Assembly: GCF_004342685.1 (NCBI RefSeq)
Contig: NZ_SMBZ01000009.1
Span: 19,898-83,897, forward strand
Direction: 5' to 3'
DNA from: Sphingobacterium alimentarium
GTDB taxonomy: Bacteria; Bacteroidota; Bacteroidia; Sphingobacteriales; Sphingobacteriaceae
Length of the DNA: 64,000 bases
Shown: positions 41,973 through 49,485 of the stretch, in pieces
Layout: each line of letters begins with the position of its first letter
Position numbering within the stretch: position 1 is the first letter of the stretch
Notes under the pieces: model-generated
What the model was told of the DNA's origin: nothing
Database searches by the model: none
What the model saw: only the letters and a program-made list of their open reading frames with translations
Position numbers and translations under genes: made by a program

Positions 41973-43100
41973 ATGAAAAGATTATTAATGGTCGCTAGCT
42001 GTATTATTGGATTGATATGGATAGGGTCCTGCTCATCGGATAAATATAATTTTGATGATTTGCCACGAGCAGTCAAAAGCTTTTTTACCATAAGCAATGC
42101 TGAATTGAACATCAATGAAGAGATTGTCTTCAACAATCTTTCTGAAGATGCTACTTCGTACATATGGGATTTTGGTGATGGTACTACATCTACCGAACAG
42201 AATCCTAAGAAAGTATACAGCAGCCCCGGATTATATACGATAAAATTGAAAGCAGTTGGAGCAGGAGGTACAGGAAACTATGCACAGGATATCACTGTTG
42301 TAGACCCGAATGCTGTCATAGAAACAGATAATGAATTGTATTTTATTGAATACAGCGCAGAATTGATCCGCAAATTATCGTTGATCCCTGGTTCGGAGTT
42401 GGAAACGGTGGTAAGCATGGCAGGTAAAGAAGGGCATGGCATGACTTACGATGAGGTAAACGAAAAGATATACTACTGTGATTTCGAATCATCCAACAAT
42501 GGTAAGATCATCCGGATGAATCTCGATGGTTCCAATATGGAAGTTTTGCTATCGGGCTTAGGATCGCCGTATGGCGTAGCGCTCAATCACGCTGAAGGTA
42601 AGATGTATATTGCCGATGGAAATAATGTCTCGCGTGCTAATCTGGACGGAACAGGATTTGAGAAGCAATTCATAACTATAGCAGGAGGAGCAATGCGTGC
42701 GATTGGCTTCAGCAAGAAGACGAATCAAATATTCTTCTATGAAGTGAACGAGGAATACATGTATGTCGCTAAAAGTGACGGTACAGGCGTCGAACAGCTC
42801 ATAGAAGGTGCGTATGGATACGGTATGTTTGTAGATGATGTGAATAGCAAAATATACTATGACGACCGTAATAATGCAGGATTGATGAGTGCTAACCTAG
42901 ACGGTACCAATCCCGTGAAAATAGCTTCATTCTCAGGAAATAGAGGAGGATCGGGTATGGCTATTGATTACGATGAGAATAAAATTTATTGGTCAGAAAC
43001 AAATTTGGGCAACGTCAAACGCGCTAATTTGGATGGTACCGAAGTAGAAACCGTACGATCTGGACTCAGCAATCCTCGAGGAATGTTTATAAAGCATTAA
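41973..43100 (+). CDS. PKD-domain and beta-propeller lipoprotein
   Basis: This 375-residue lipoprotein (lipobox IGSC, Cys20) has a PKD domain at about 35-110 (YIWDFGDGTTSTEQNPKKVYSSPGLYTIKLKAVG) and then about six blades of a YWTD/NHL-type beta-propeller, with repeats such as KMYIADGNNVSRANLDG, KIYYDDRNNAGLMSANLDGT and KIYWSETNLGNVKRANLDGT. No catalytic site is seen. It is the last gene of the SusCD-cyanophycinase operon, 24 bases after the second cyanophycinase, and could be a surface binding protein of the locus, as the SusE/SusF position would suggest. That role is inference. Confidence 0.88.
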   Translation: MKRLLMVASCIIGLIWIGSCSSDKYNFDDLPRAVKSFFTISNAELNINEEIVFNNLSEDATSYIWDFGDGTTSTEQNPKKVYSSPGLYTIKLKAVGAGGTGNYAQDITVVDPNAVIETDNELYFIEYSAELIRKLSLIPGSELETVVSMAGKEGHGMTYDEVNEKIYYCDFESSNNGKIIRMNLDGSNMEVLLSGLGSPYGVALNHAEGKMYIADGNNVSRANLDGTGFEKQFITIAGGAMRAIGFSKKTNQIFFYEVNEEYMYVAKSDGTGVEQLIEGAYGYGMFVDDVNSKIYYDDRNNAGLMSANLDGTNPVKIASFSGNRGGSGMAIDYDENKIYWSETNLGNVKRANLDGTEVETVRSGLSNPRGMFIKH

Positions 43101-43121
43101 GCCGAAACGTTTTCAGAAATT

Positions 43122-43153
43122 CAAAAGGTATGCCTATATGTGCATACCTTTTG
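43122..43153 (+). terminator. terminator of the SusCD-cyanophycinase operon
   Basis: A perfect 12-bp stem (43122-43133 with 43142-43153) and an 8-base loop are followed by a short T-rich stretch that is cut off by the group II intron at 43159. Confidence 0.88.
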
Positions 43154-43158
43154 TTGTT

Positions 43159-44042
43159 GTTCGCCCGGCATGGGCGATAACTCTAGGGTGCAAGTCCCGA
43201 ACACGCCATTACAGTTGGAAGTGTTAGCCGAGGGCAAGGGTGTCCACCGTGAGGTGGAATCTGAAGGAAGCCTCAGGCAAACTCTCGGTCTGACGGACAG
43301 AAACTACATATAAGGCCTACGATGCTGGATGAGGTTGCAACACAAACTAAAGTCCTATACTGTACAGAAGCATCAAGGTAAATGTAGCAGACACATGAGA
43401 GGAAAGTTATCGTTCTTACCCGGGGAGATCTCACAGACTTGCTGATGCTTAAAGTCAATAAAGAGAAAAGCGTCGTTGGTCATGTATCCAAGATTAAATT
43501 TCTAGGCTACAGTTTCTACAATTACCGAGGGGAGTCGCGCTTACGTATTCACCCTAAAAGTCTAGGGAAGATGAAAGCTAGGATTAAAGGACTAACGGGT
43601 CGCAGTCGGGGTTGGAGCGAGGAACAGCGAATTCTCTACTTGAGGGAATATCTCACTGGCTGGATGCATTACTTTAAACTAGCGGACATGGAGTCGAGTC
43701 TGCGAAAAATGGATACATGGTATCGCCGTGGGCTACGTATGGTCCAATGGAAACAATGGAAACATAGCAAGACTAAAGTCACTAAGCTGACGCAACTAGG
43801 GGTAAGTAAGTACAAGGCGCATGAATGGGCACATACACGGAAAAGTTATTGGCACACAGCAAAAAGCTGGATACTGTCAACCACTCTCTCCAACGATTAT
43901 CTTAAACATCTGGGATACCCATCTTTACTGGCAGAATACAAGCGAGTTTGTGTTAAAACTTAAGGAAGCGCCGTATACCGATCGGTACGTACGGTGCTGT
44001 GGAAGGTCGGAACGGGAATTAATCCCGTTCCTCCTATCCGAT
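43159..44042 (+). mobile_element. truncated group IIC intron
   Basis: The left end reads GTTCGCCCGGCATGGGCG (family consensus GUGYG; third base differs), followed by the conserved intron segments CTCTAGGGTGCAAGTCCCGA. The right end holds a domain V hairpin at about 43967-43998 with the catalytic AGC triad and a 2-base bulge, then a domain VI hairpin ending CCTATCCGAT at about 44042. It is 884 bases long, against 1.8-2.5 kb for intact members, because most of the reverse transcriptase is missing. It sits directly behind an intrinsic terminator stem, the favourite target of class C introns. Unlikely to be mobile on its own. Confidence 0.82.
43439..43963 (+). pseudogene. group II intron maturase fragment (X domain only)
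   Basis: The 174 codons begin without a proper start and correspond to the last part of RT block 7 (KVNKEKSVV...KIKFLGYSFYNY) and the maturase X domain (ARIKGLTGRSRGWSEEQRI, LREYLTGWMHYFKLADM), ending LGYPSLLAEYKRV. The catalytic RT blocks with the YADD motif are absent, and there is no C-terminal HNH endonuclease, as in class C introns. It is a remnant, not a functional enzyme, though the X domain frame itself has stayed open. Confidence 0.88.
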
Positions 44043-44056
44043 TAGGCAAAAAATAA

Positions 44057-44089
44057 TTGCATGATTTTTTTTTACATTCTGTACTTTTG
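44057..44089 (+). promoter_or_regulatory. rlmI promoter, nearly leaderless
   Basis: TTG at 44057-44059, a 22-base spacer and TACTTTTG at 44082-44089 match the Bacteroidota consensus. The start codon at 44095 is 5 bases past the -7 box, so the mRNA would have at most a few untranslated bases. Confidence 0.6.
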
Positions 44090-44094
44090 CAGAG

Positions 44095-45279
44095 ATGAGT
44101 AAAATAATCCTTAATAAAGGCAAAGATAAAGCGGCTTGGCAATTGCATCCTTGGGTGTTTTCTGGCGCTATAAATAAAAAAATAGGTACCATCAAAAATG
44201 GTGATGTAGTTTCGGTGTACAATAGTGATGATGAGTTTATTGCCTATGGGATATACAATAATACTTCGCGCGTAGCTGTGCGTTTGCTGGAGTGGAATCC
44301 AACACATACTATAGATGAAAACTGGTGGAGGCTGCGTGTGCAGAAAGCGGTTCAAAATCGTGCTCATTTGCTTCATGCCAATAATGATTCTGTACGTCTG
44401 ATTTTCGCGGAAGCGGACTTTTTACCAGGACTGATTGCGGACAAATATGCTGATTTTATATCTATCCAAGTTCATGCTGCAGGTATTGAAAATGTCAAAT
44501 CCATCATCGTTGACGAACTCGTGAAATTACTTTCCCCGCAGGGAATATACGAGCGCAGTGATTTAAAATCGCGCGAACATGAAGGATTACCAGATACAAA
44601 CGGTTTGTTGTGGGGAGAGACGCCGCCCGAATTTGTTGATATCGTTGAAAATGGTATTCATTACAAAGTGAATATTATTGACGGCCAAAAGTCAGGATTC
44701 TATTGCGATCAACGTGAAAATCGCTTCCTTACTGCCCAATATGTAAAGGATAAAAGAGTACTGGACTGCTTCTGCTATTCCGGAGGATTTACGTTGAATG
44801 CATTTCGTGGTGAGGCTGCAGAGGTGGTGTCGGTGGATAGTTCTGCTTTGGCTATCGAAACCTTAAAAAGTAATATCGTACATAATGGTTTTGACGCTTC
44901 AAAACATAGAGCTGTACAATCCGATGTCAACAAATACTTGCGTACCTTGGGCGAACAAGTAGAGAAATTTGATGTAATCGTACTGGATCCTCCTAAATAT
45001 GCGCCGTCACGCTCGGCCTTGGATAAAGCTTCACGTGCTTACAAAGATTTGAACCGTAGAGGCCTAATGTTGTTAGAGTCTGGGGGCTTGTTGGCTACAT
45101 TCTCTTGTTCGGGGGCTATGAATATTGACACCTTCAAGCAAGTGATCGCTTGGGCAGCATTAGACGCGGGAAAAGAAATTCAGTTTATTCGTCAATTTTC
45201 ACAACCCGAAGACCACCCGGTGAGGGCATCCTTCCCTGAAGGAGAATACTTAAAGGGTTTGTTGGTCCGAGTTTTATAA
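44095..45279 (+). CDS. rlmI: 23S rRNA (cytosine-C5) methyltransferase, RlmI family
   Basis: This 394-residue enzyme has an N-terminal PUA domain (LNKGKDKAAWQLHPWVFSGAINK) and a Rossmann-fold methyltransferase domain with the SAM motif VLDCFCYSGGFTLNAF, the acidic VVSVDSSALAIE, the DPPKYAPSRSAL motif and the catalytic-type cysteine in ATFSCSGAM. RlmI methylates C1962 of 23S rRNA in E. coli. The gene begins 52 bases after the group II intron remnant and has its own promoter. Confidence 0.92.
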   Translation: MSKIILNKGKDKAAWQLHPWVFSGAINKKIGTIKNGDVVSVYNSDDEFIAYGIYNNTSRVAVRLLEWNPTHTIDENWWRLRVQKAVQNRAHLLHANNDSVRLIFAEADFLPGLIADKYADFISIQVHAAGIENVKSIIVDELVKLLSPQGIYERSDLKSREHEGLPDTNGLLWGETPPEFVDIVENGIHYKVNIIDGQKSGFYCDQRENRFLTAQYVKDKRVLDCFCYSGGFTLNAFRGEAAEVVSVDSSALAIETLKSNIVHNGFDASKHRAVQSDVNKYLRTLGEQVEKFDVIVLDPPKYAPSRSALDKASRAYKDLNRRGLMLLESGGLLATFSCSGAMNIDTFKQVIAWAALDAGKEIQFIRQFSQPEDHPVRASFPEGEYLKGLLVRVL

Positions 45280-45286
45280 CGATATT

Positions 45287-45313
45287 GGCTTTCTTTTATA
45301 GAAAGCCTTTTTT
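45287..45313 (+). terminator. terminator after rlmI
   Basis: An 8-bp stem (45287-45294 with 45300-45307), loop of 5, then a run of six to seven Ts. Confidence 0.85.
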
Positions 45314-45327
45314 ACGAAGAATAATTT

Positions 45328-46539
45328 ATGCTGCAAACACAGACGTCGAGACCCATATATTCCATTTTAGTAGCGGTAAGTTTCGCCCACTTGCTTAATG
45401 ATTTAATTCAAGGTGTGCTACCAGCAGTATATCCCTTATTGAAAGAAGAGCACAATCTCGATTATGGACAAATCGGACTTATTACGTTCGTCTACCAGAT
45501 GTCGGCTTCTATTTTTCAGCCGATGGTGGGCGCGTATACGGACAAGCGTTCTCATCCTTTTTCGCAAATGCTTTCTATGGGTATACTTATTCTAGGCTTA
45601 CTGTTGTTTGCAAATGCGCATAGCTATATGTTTTTGCTTTTTTCAGTGTTTTTGGTGGGAATAGCATCTTCTGTCTTTCACCCCGAATCCTCGCGAATAG
45701 CATATATGGCATCTTCGGGTCAGCGGAGCCTTGCACAGTCGATTTTTCAAATCGGGGGAAATGCCGGGATGGCCTTAGCGCCTATCGCCGTAGCCTATAT
45801 TGTGTTGCCGAGAGGACAATGGTCTCTCATGTTGCTATTGGTGGTTCCGATTATCGGTCAATTTGTAGCTTATTATATCGGTGCGTGGTACAAGAAGCGT
45901 CTAAAAAATCAGTCGACGACGAAGAAAAAAATTGTTTACCTACCGGATTTGCCTCCACGCAAAATAACGACCACCGTCGTGATTCTGCTGCTGCTCATTT
46001 TATCCAAATATTTCTACGTGGCCAGTATCACGAATTTTCTGCAATTCTACACGATAGAGAAGTTCTCCATTTCCGTTGTTCAATCGCAGGTGTATCTGTT
46101 TTATTTTCTTATAGCCATTGCTGTGGGCACCATGTTAGGCGGATTCTTTGGTGACCGCTTTGGGCGGAAATATGTGATTTGGTTTTCTGTACTAGGTGCT
46201 GCACCTTTTACGCTTGCTTTGCCCTATGTAGGGTTAACGATGACGGCTGTATTTATCGTGATCATAGGAATTATTCTATCGTCGGCATTTCCAGCAATCA
46301 TAGTCTATGCGCAGGAATTGTTACCCAAAAAATTGGGCATGGTTTCGGGCTTATTTTATGGTTTTGCTTTTGGAATGGCGGGTATGGGATCCGCAATATT
46401 GGGGTGTCTAGCAGATAAAACCTCCATAGCATATATCTACCATATTTGTTCTTATTTGCCTCTTATCGGTATTGTTGCGGCATTACTGCCTAATTTGCAG
46501 CGTATTAATTACATCGAAGAGAAAGTTAAAATTAGTTAA
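45328..46539 (+). CDS. MFS transporter of the fosmidomycin-resistance (Fsr) type
   Basis: This 403-residue protein has 12 predicted membrane helices and MFS motifs. The N-terminus (FAHLLNDLIQGVLPAVYPLLKEEHNLDYGQIGLITFVYQMSASIFQPMVGAYTDK is the Fsr pattern; short pieces seen are FAHLLNDLIQGVLPAVYPLL and QIGLITFVYQ) and SSVFHPESSRIAYMASSGQR are characteristic of Fsr-like exporters. Family members confer resistance to fosmidomycin or export other drugs; the physiological substrate is unknown. A short terminator separates it from rlmI. Confidence 0.85.
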   Translation: MLQTQTSRPIYSILVAVSFAHLLNDLIQGVLPAVYPLLKEEHNLDYGQIGLITFVYQMSASIFQPMVGAYTDKRSHPFSQMLSMGILILGLLLFANAHSYMFLLFSVFLVGIASSVFHPESSRIAYMASSGQRSLAQSIFQIGGNAGMALAPIAVAYIVLPRGQWSLMLLLVVPIIGQFVAYYIGAWYKKRLKNQSTTKKKIVYLPDLPPRKITTTVVILLLLILSKYFYVASITNFLQFYTIEKFSISVVQSQVYLFYFLIAIAVGTMLGGFFGDRFGRKYVIWFSVLGAAPFTLALPYVGLTMTAVFIVIIGIILSSAFPAIIVYAQELLPKKLGMVSGLFYGFAFGMAGMGSAILGCLADKTSIAYIYHICSYLPLIGIVAALLPNLQRINYIEEKVKIS

Positions 46540-46591
46540 AGCATGAATTCGTCCTCAGTGAGTTAGTTATATTTAAGGATAAACCTATAAT

Positions 46592-47872
46592 ATGAGTAAA
46601 GTTGACGATTTACAACTCCTAAAGGATTTCTTGGCTTTATTTGACACTACATTGAATGCAGATGCCCAAACACATCTGCAGCAAATCCTTAGTACACCTT
46701 TGGATTCCGTAGAAGCAATTGTTGAGCGTCAGCATATCCTGCAGGAAATTATTAATTCTGGATTGTGCAGTGTGTATTCCTACCAAAAGACAGATTATTC
46801 TGAAGTCTTTTATTTTCTAAATCTCTTAGACAATCAGTATTTCAAGGAAACTGATTATTTGACCTCATTATTCCAACGCCGAAACAATAATCGTCTTATA
46901 GGCCATTATATACAGTTGGCTTATTATTTCACGGAGATTGAAAAGATTCTACACGCATGTATTACTATCAAGAAATTTCCAGTAACGTATCAGCAGGATT
47001 TACGATTTATATTTAACTATATAGGTGCGTTCCAATTTCGCAAATACAAAAAGCAGCTGGCAAAAGGCACGCTAAATCATGCTGCCATTCAATTTATGAA
47101 TAAGCTGGTTTTGGAAAAAAGAAAAAGAGGCGATACCGCGCGTTTCTACAGCTTATTAAACAGATTGGAAGCCTATATCGCCGTCGCAGCAGGGATAAAA
47201 AAAATGAATTTTGTATTCCCGCATTTTGGTACCAAGGGTTTTGAGATTCAGGGCGCTTATCACCCTTTGCTGTCCAATCCAGTCAAAAATGACATAAACA
47301 TACAGTCGGGAATGCTGTTGTTGACCGGTGCTAATATGTCGGGCAAATCGACATTTCTCAAATCTTTTGGGATAATAGTCTATCTGGCTCACCTGGGCAT
47401 GGCTGTGCCTGCCGGGTATTCTTCACTACCGTTTTTCGAGTATATCACGGTACACATCAATCACAGTGATAATATAAAAAATGGATTAAGCCATTTTATG
47501 CAAGAGATTGTGAATATGAAAGAGGTCCTGCAAAAAATGAAGGAGGGAAGGAGATGTTTTGCCATATTTGACGAACTCTACAAAGGAACGAACTATGAGG
47601 ATGCGCTGCAGATCAGCAAATGGACACTAGAAGGTTTAAGGCAGCATGAAGGTTCATTTTTTCTCATTTCTACACATCTTTATGCGCTCAAGGATTCTTT
47701 TGACCATGCTGAGGGAATTTCAGCTTTTCACTTGGACTGTAGAGTGGAGGATAATATTCCACAATTTACCTACAAGTTGAGAGAAGGATGGACCAATCTC
47801 AAAATTGGAGAGCTCTTATTCAAACGAGAAGGTTTGTCCGAACTTTTGCAAACAAACTACCACTATACATAA
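46592..47872 (+). CDS. short MutS-like ATPase
   Basis: This 426-residue protein has only the later part of MutS: helical core/lever region (1-220) and the ATPase domain V with Walker A LTGANMSGKSTFLKS, the MutS-specific ISHFMQEIVNMKEVL-like segment (here LSHFMQEIVNMKEVL), Walker B CFAIFDELYKGTN and the FLISTHLYALKD switch. The mismatch-binding domain I (Phe-X-Glu) and the MutS2 Smr domain are both missing, so it is not canonical mismatch repair MutS. Role unknown. It is followed by a terminator and converges with fabH. Confidence 0.88.
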   Translation: MSKVDDLQLLKDFLALFDTTLNADAQTHLQQILSTPLDSVEAIVERQHILQEIINSGLCSVYSYQKTDYSEVFYFLNLLDNQYFKETDYLTSLFQRRNNNRLIGHYIQLAYYFTEIEKILHACITIKKFPVTYQQDLRFIFNYIGAFQFRKYKKQLAKGTLNHAAIQFMNKLVLEKRKRGDTARFYSLLNRLEAYIAVAAGIKKMNFVFPHFGTKGFEIQGAYHPLLSNPVKNDINIQSGMLLLTGANMSGKSTFLKSFGIIVYLAHLGMAVPAGYSSLPFFEYITVHINHSDNIKNGLSHFMQEIVNMKEVLQKMKEGRRCFAIFDELYKGTNYEDALQISKWTLEGLRQHEGSFFLISTHLYALKDSFDHAEGISAFHLDCRVEDNIPQFTYKLREGWTNLKIGELLFKREGLSELLQTNYHYT

Positions 47873-47893
47873 ATCTATAACAGGAGTAAGCAG

Positions 47894-47938
47894 AAAAGAG
47901 GAATAAGCTACATCGAAATAGCTATTCCTCTTTTTTTT
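47894..47938 (+). terminator. terminator after the MutS-like gene
   Basis: An approximately 12-bp stem (47894-47905 with 47923-47934) with a paired inner AGCT segment ends in eight Ts. Confidence 0.82.
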
Positions 47939-47946
47939 ATCTTCCA

Positions 47947-47986
47947 TAATCCGAATGACCATTTTTTTAGTCGGTCTTTCGGATTA
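47947..47986 (-). terminator. hairpin directly after fabH
   Basis: A 9-bp outer stem (47947-47955 with 47978-47986) with an inner GACC/GGTC pair touches the fabH stop codon. No U-run follows on the minus strand, so termination may rely on the downstream T/A region or on the opposite hairpin. Confidence 0.5.
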
Positions 47987-49033
47987 CTACCATCTAATCA
48001 AAGCTGAGCCCCAAGTGAAACCAGCGCCAAATGCCGCTAGACAAACAATGTCACCCTCTTTGATTTTGCCGGCTTCCCAAGCTTCGCATAAGGCTATAGG
48101 AACAGAAGCTGCCGTGGTATTACCATATTTTTGAATATTGTTAAATACTTTATCATCCGGTAGTCTAAGTGTTTTCTGAACGAATTGAGAGATGCGCAGG
48201 TTGGCTTGATGCGGTACTAACAAATCAATATCGGCAGGTGTTAAGCCATTTTTAGTTAATGCTTCACCGATCACCTCCGGAAATTTAGCCACTGCTTTTT
48301 TGAATACCGCTTGTCCATCCATGACAGGGAATGCCGTGCCATCTTCCAGCATTTTTGGTGTCATAAGCAGACCGCCCAACTCTTGTTCAGGCCACTCAGG
48401 TTGTTCGTCCAGCCAAATGCCGCTTGAAGCACCCGGATAATACATCGCCAGTTTTTCGGCATCTGCACCGTCCGAATGAAGGTGGGTACTCAAAATACCT
48501 TTGTTTGGTTCTGTCGTGGGTTGTACTACCACAGCGCCTGCGCCATCGCCAAAGATGACGGATACCGCCCGACCTCTTGTCGAAAAATCCAACGCAAAAG
48601 AATGCTTTTCGGATCCTACGACGAGAATATTTTTGTACATGCCGGTTTTGACAAACTGATCGGCAATGGAGAGCGCATATATAAATCCAGAACACTGATT
48701 TCGTATATCTAAGGCGCCAATTTCACCCATACCCATTTCACGTTGTAGCAACACAGCACACCCAGGAAAATAATAATCGGGAGATAATGTCGCAAACACA
48801 ATAAAGTCGATATCTTGAGCCGTGATGCCTGCGCGCTCAATGGCGATTTTGGACGCCTCTACCGCCATTGTCGTCGTCGTTTCGCCGATGCGATCCGCAT
48901 ACCTTCTTTCTTTGATGCCCGTACGTTCTTGGATCCACTCATCGCTGGTGTCCATGAAACGTGTTAAATCATTGTTGGTATATATATTTTTGGGCACATA
49001 ATATCCTAAACCTGCTATTTTTGATTGATACAT
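47987..49033 (-). CDS. fabH: 3-oxoacyl-ACP synthase III
   Basis: FabH condenses acetyl- or branched-chain acyl-CoA with malonyl-ACP to start fatty-acid synthesis. The 348-residue thiolase-fold enzyme has Cys114 in DIRNQCSGFIYAL, His in LLVPHQANLRISQF and Asn in KYGNTTAASVPIAL, plus the FGDGAGAVVV loop. It is about 25 residues longer than E. coli FabH because of an insertion around GASSGIWLDEQPEWPEQELGG, which may alter substrate preference (some Bacteroidota FabH-like enzymes serve other pathways). It is divergent from clpS. Confidence 0.9.
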   Translation of the reverse strand: MYQSKIAGLGYYVPKNIYTNNDLTRFMDTSDEWIQERTGIKERRYADRIGETTTTMAVEASKIAIERAGITAQDIDFIVFATLSPDYYFPGCAVLLQREMGMGEIGALDIRNQCSGFIYALSIADQFVKTGMYKNILVVGSEKHSFALDFSTRGRAVSVIFGDGAGAVVVQPTTEPNKGILSTHLHSDGADAEKLAMYYPGASSGIWLDEQPEWPEQELGGLLMTPKMLEDGTAFPVMDGQAVFKKAVAKFPEVIGEALTKNGLTPADIDLLVPHQANLRISQFVQKTLRLPDDKVFNNIQKYGNTTAASVPIALCEAWEAGKIKEGDIVCLAAFGAGFTWGSALIRW

Positions 49034-49106
49034 AATAAATTTATTTTAATACAATAGGTTATCGCAATAAGATAATCTAAAAATACATTATTTTTGAAAA
49101 ATAAGC

Positions 49107-49114
49107 TATTTTTG
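49107..49114 (+). promoter_or_regulatory. clpS -7 box, leaderless start
   Basis: TATTTTTG, a TAnnTTTG match, lies 4 bases before the clpS ATG (49119). With the usual distance the RNA would start within 1-2 bases of the start codon. No clear -33 element. Confidence 0.5.
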
Positions 49115-49118
49115 TACT

Positions 49119-49400
49119 ATGAGTGTTGAGACCGAACAAGAAACCTATACGTTAGAAGAGATTTTAGCAGCTGTCAAAGATAGTAACCGTCTTATTCTTT
49201 GGAATGATGACATCAATACTTTTGACCACGTAATATATTGCCTCACGCATCACCTCCAATATACCGAAAATGAAGCCGAGAAGATTGCTTGGACGGTACA
49301 TAATGAAGGTAAATGTGCGGTTCTAGAGGGTTCCTATACCGAAATGGAAATTTATCGTAAAATACTAAAATCCGAAGGTCTTACAGTCTCCGTCGAATAG
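49119..49400 (+). CDS. clpS: ATP-dependent Clp protease adaptor ClpS
   Basis: ClpS delivers N-degron proteins to ClpA/ClpC-ClpP. The 93-residue protein has the N-end-binding motif RLILWNDDINTFDHVIYCL, where the Asp-Asp pair sits in the binding pocket, and the later helix with THHLQYTENEAEKIAWTVHNEGKCAV. It complements aat in this window, which makes Leu/Phe N-degrons. Short N-terminal tail with no extra domain. Confidence 0.95.
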   Translation: MSVETEQETYTLEEILAAVKDSNRLILWNDDINTFDHVIYCLTHHLQYTENEAEKIAWTVHNEGKCAVLEGSYTEMEIYRKILKSEGLTVSVE

Positions 49401-49485
49401 TTACTATTTGGTAATAATGCAGTTACGATGTTCGATGTTGATTGAATAATGTACATTTTTGTAGCTTATATTCAATTAAGCTATT

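Noticed and set aside
43821..44045. 74-codon frame at the 3' end of the group II intron
   Set aside because: It only translates the domain V/VI RNA structure and overlaps the maturase fragment in another frame.
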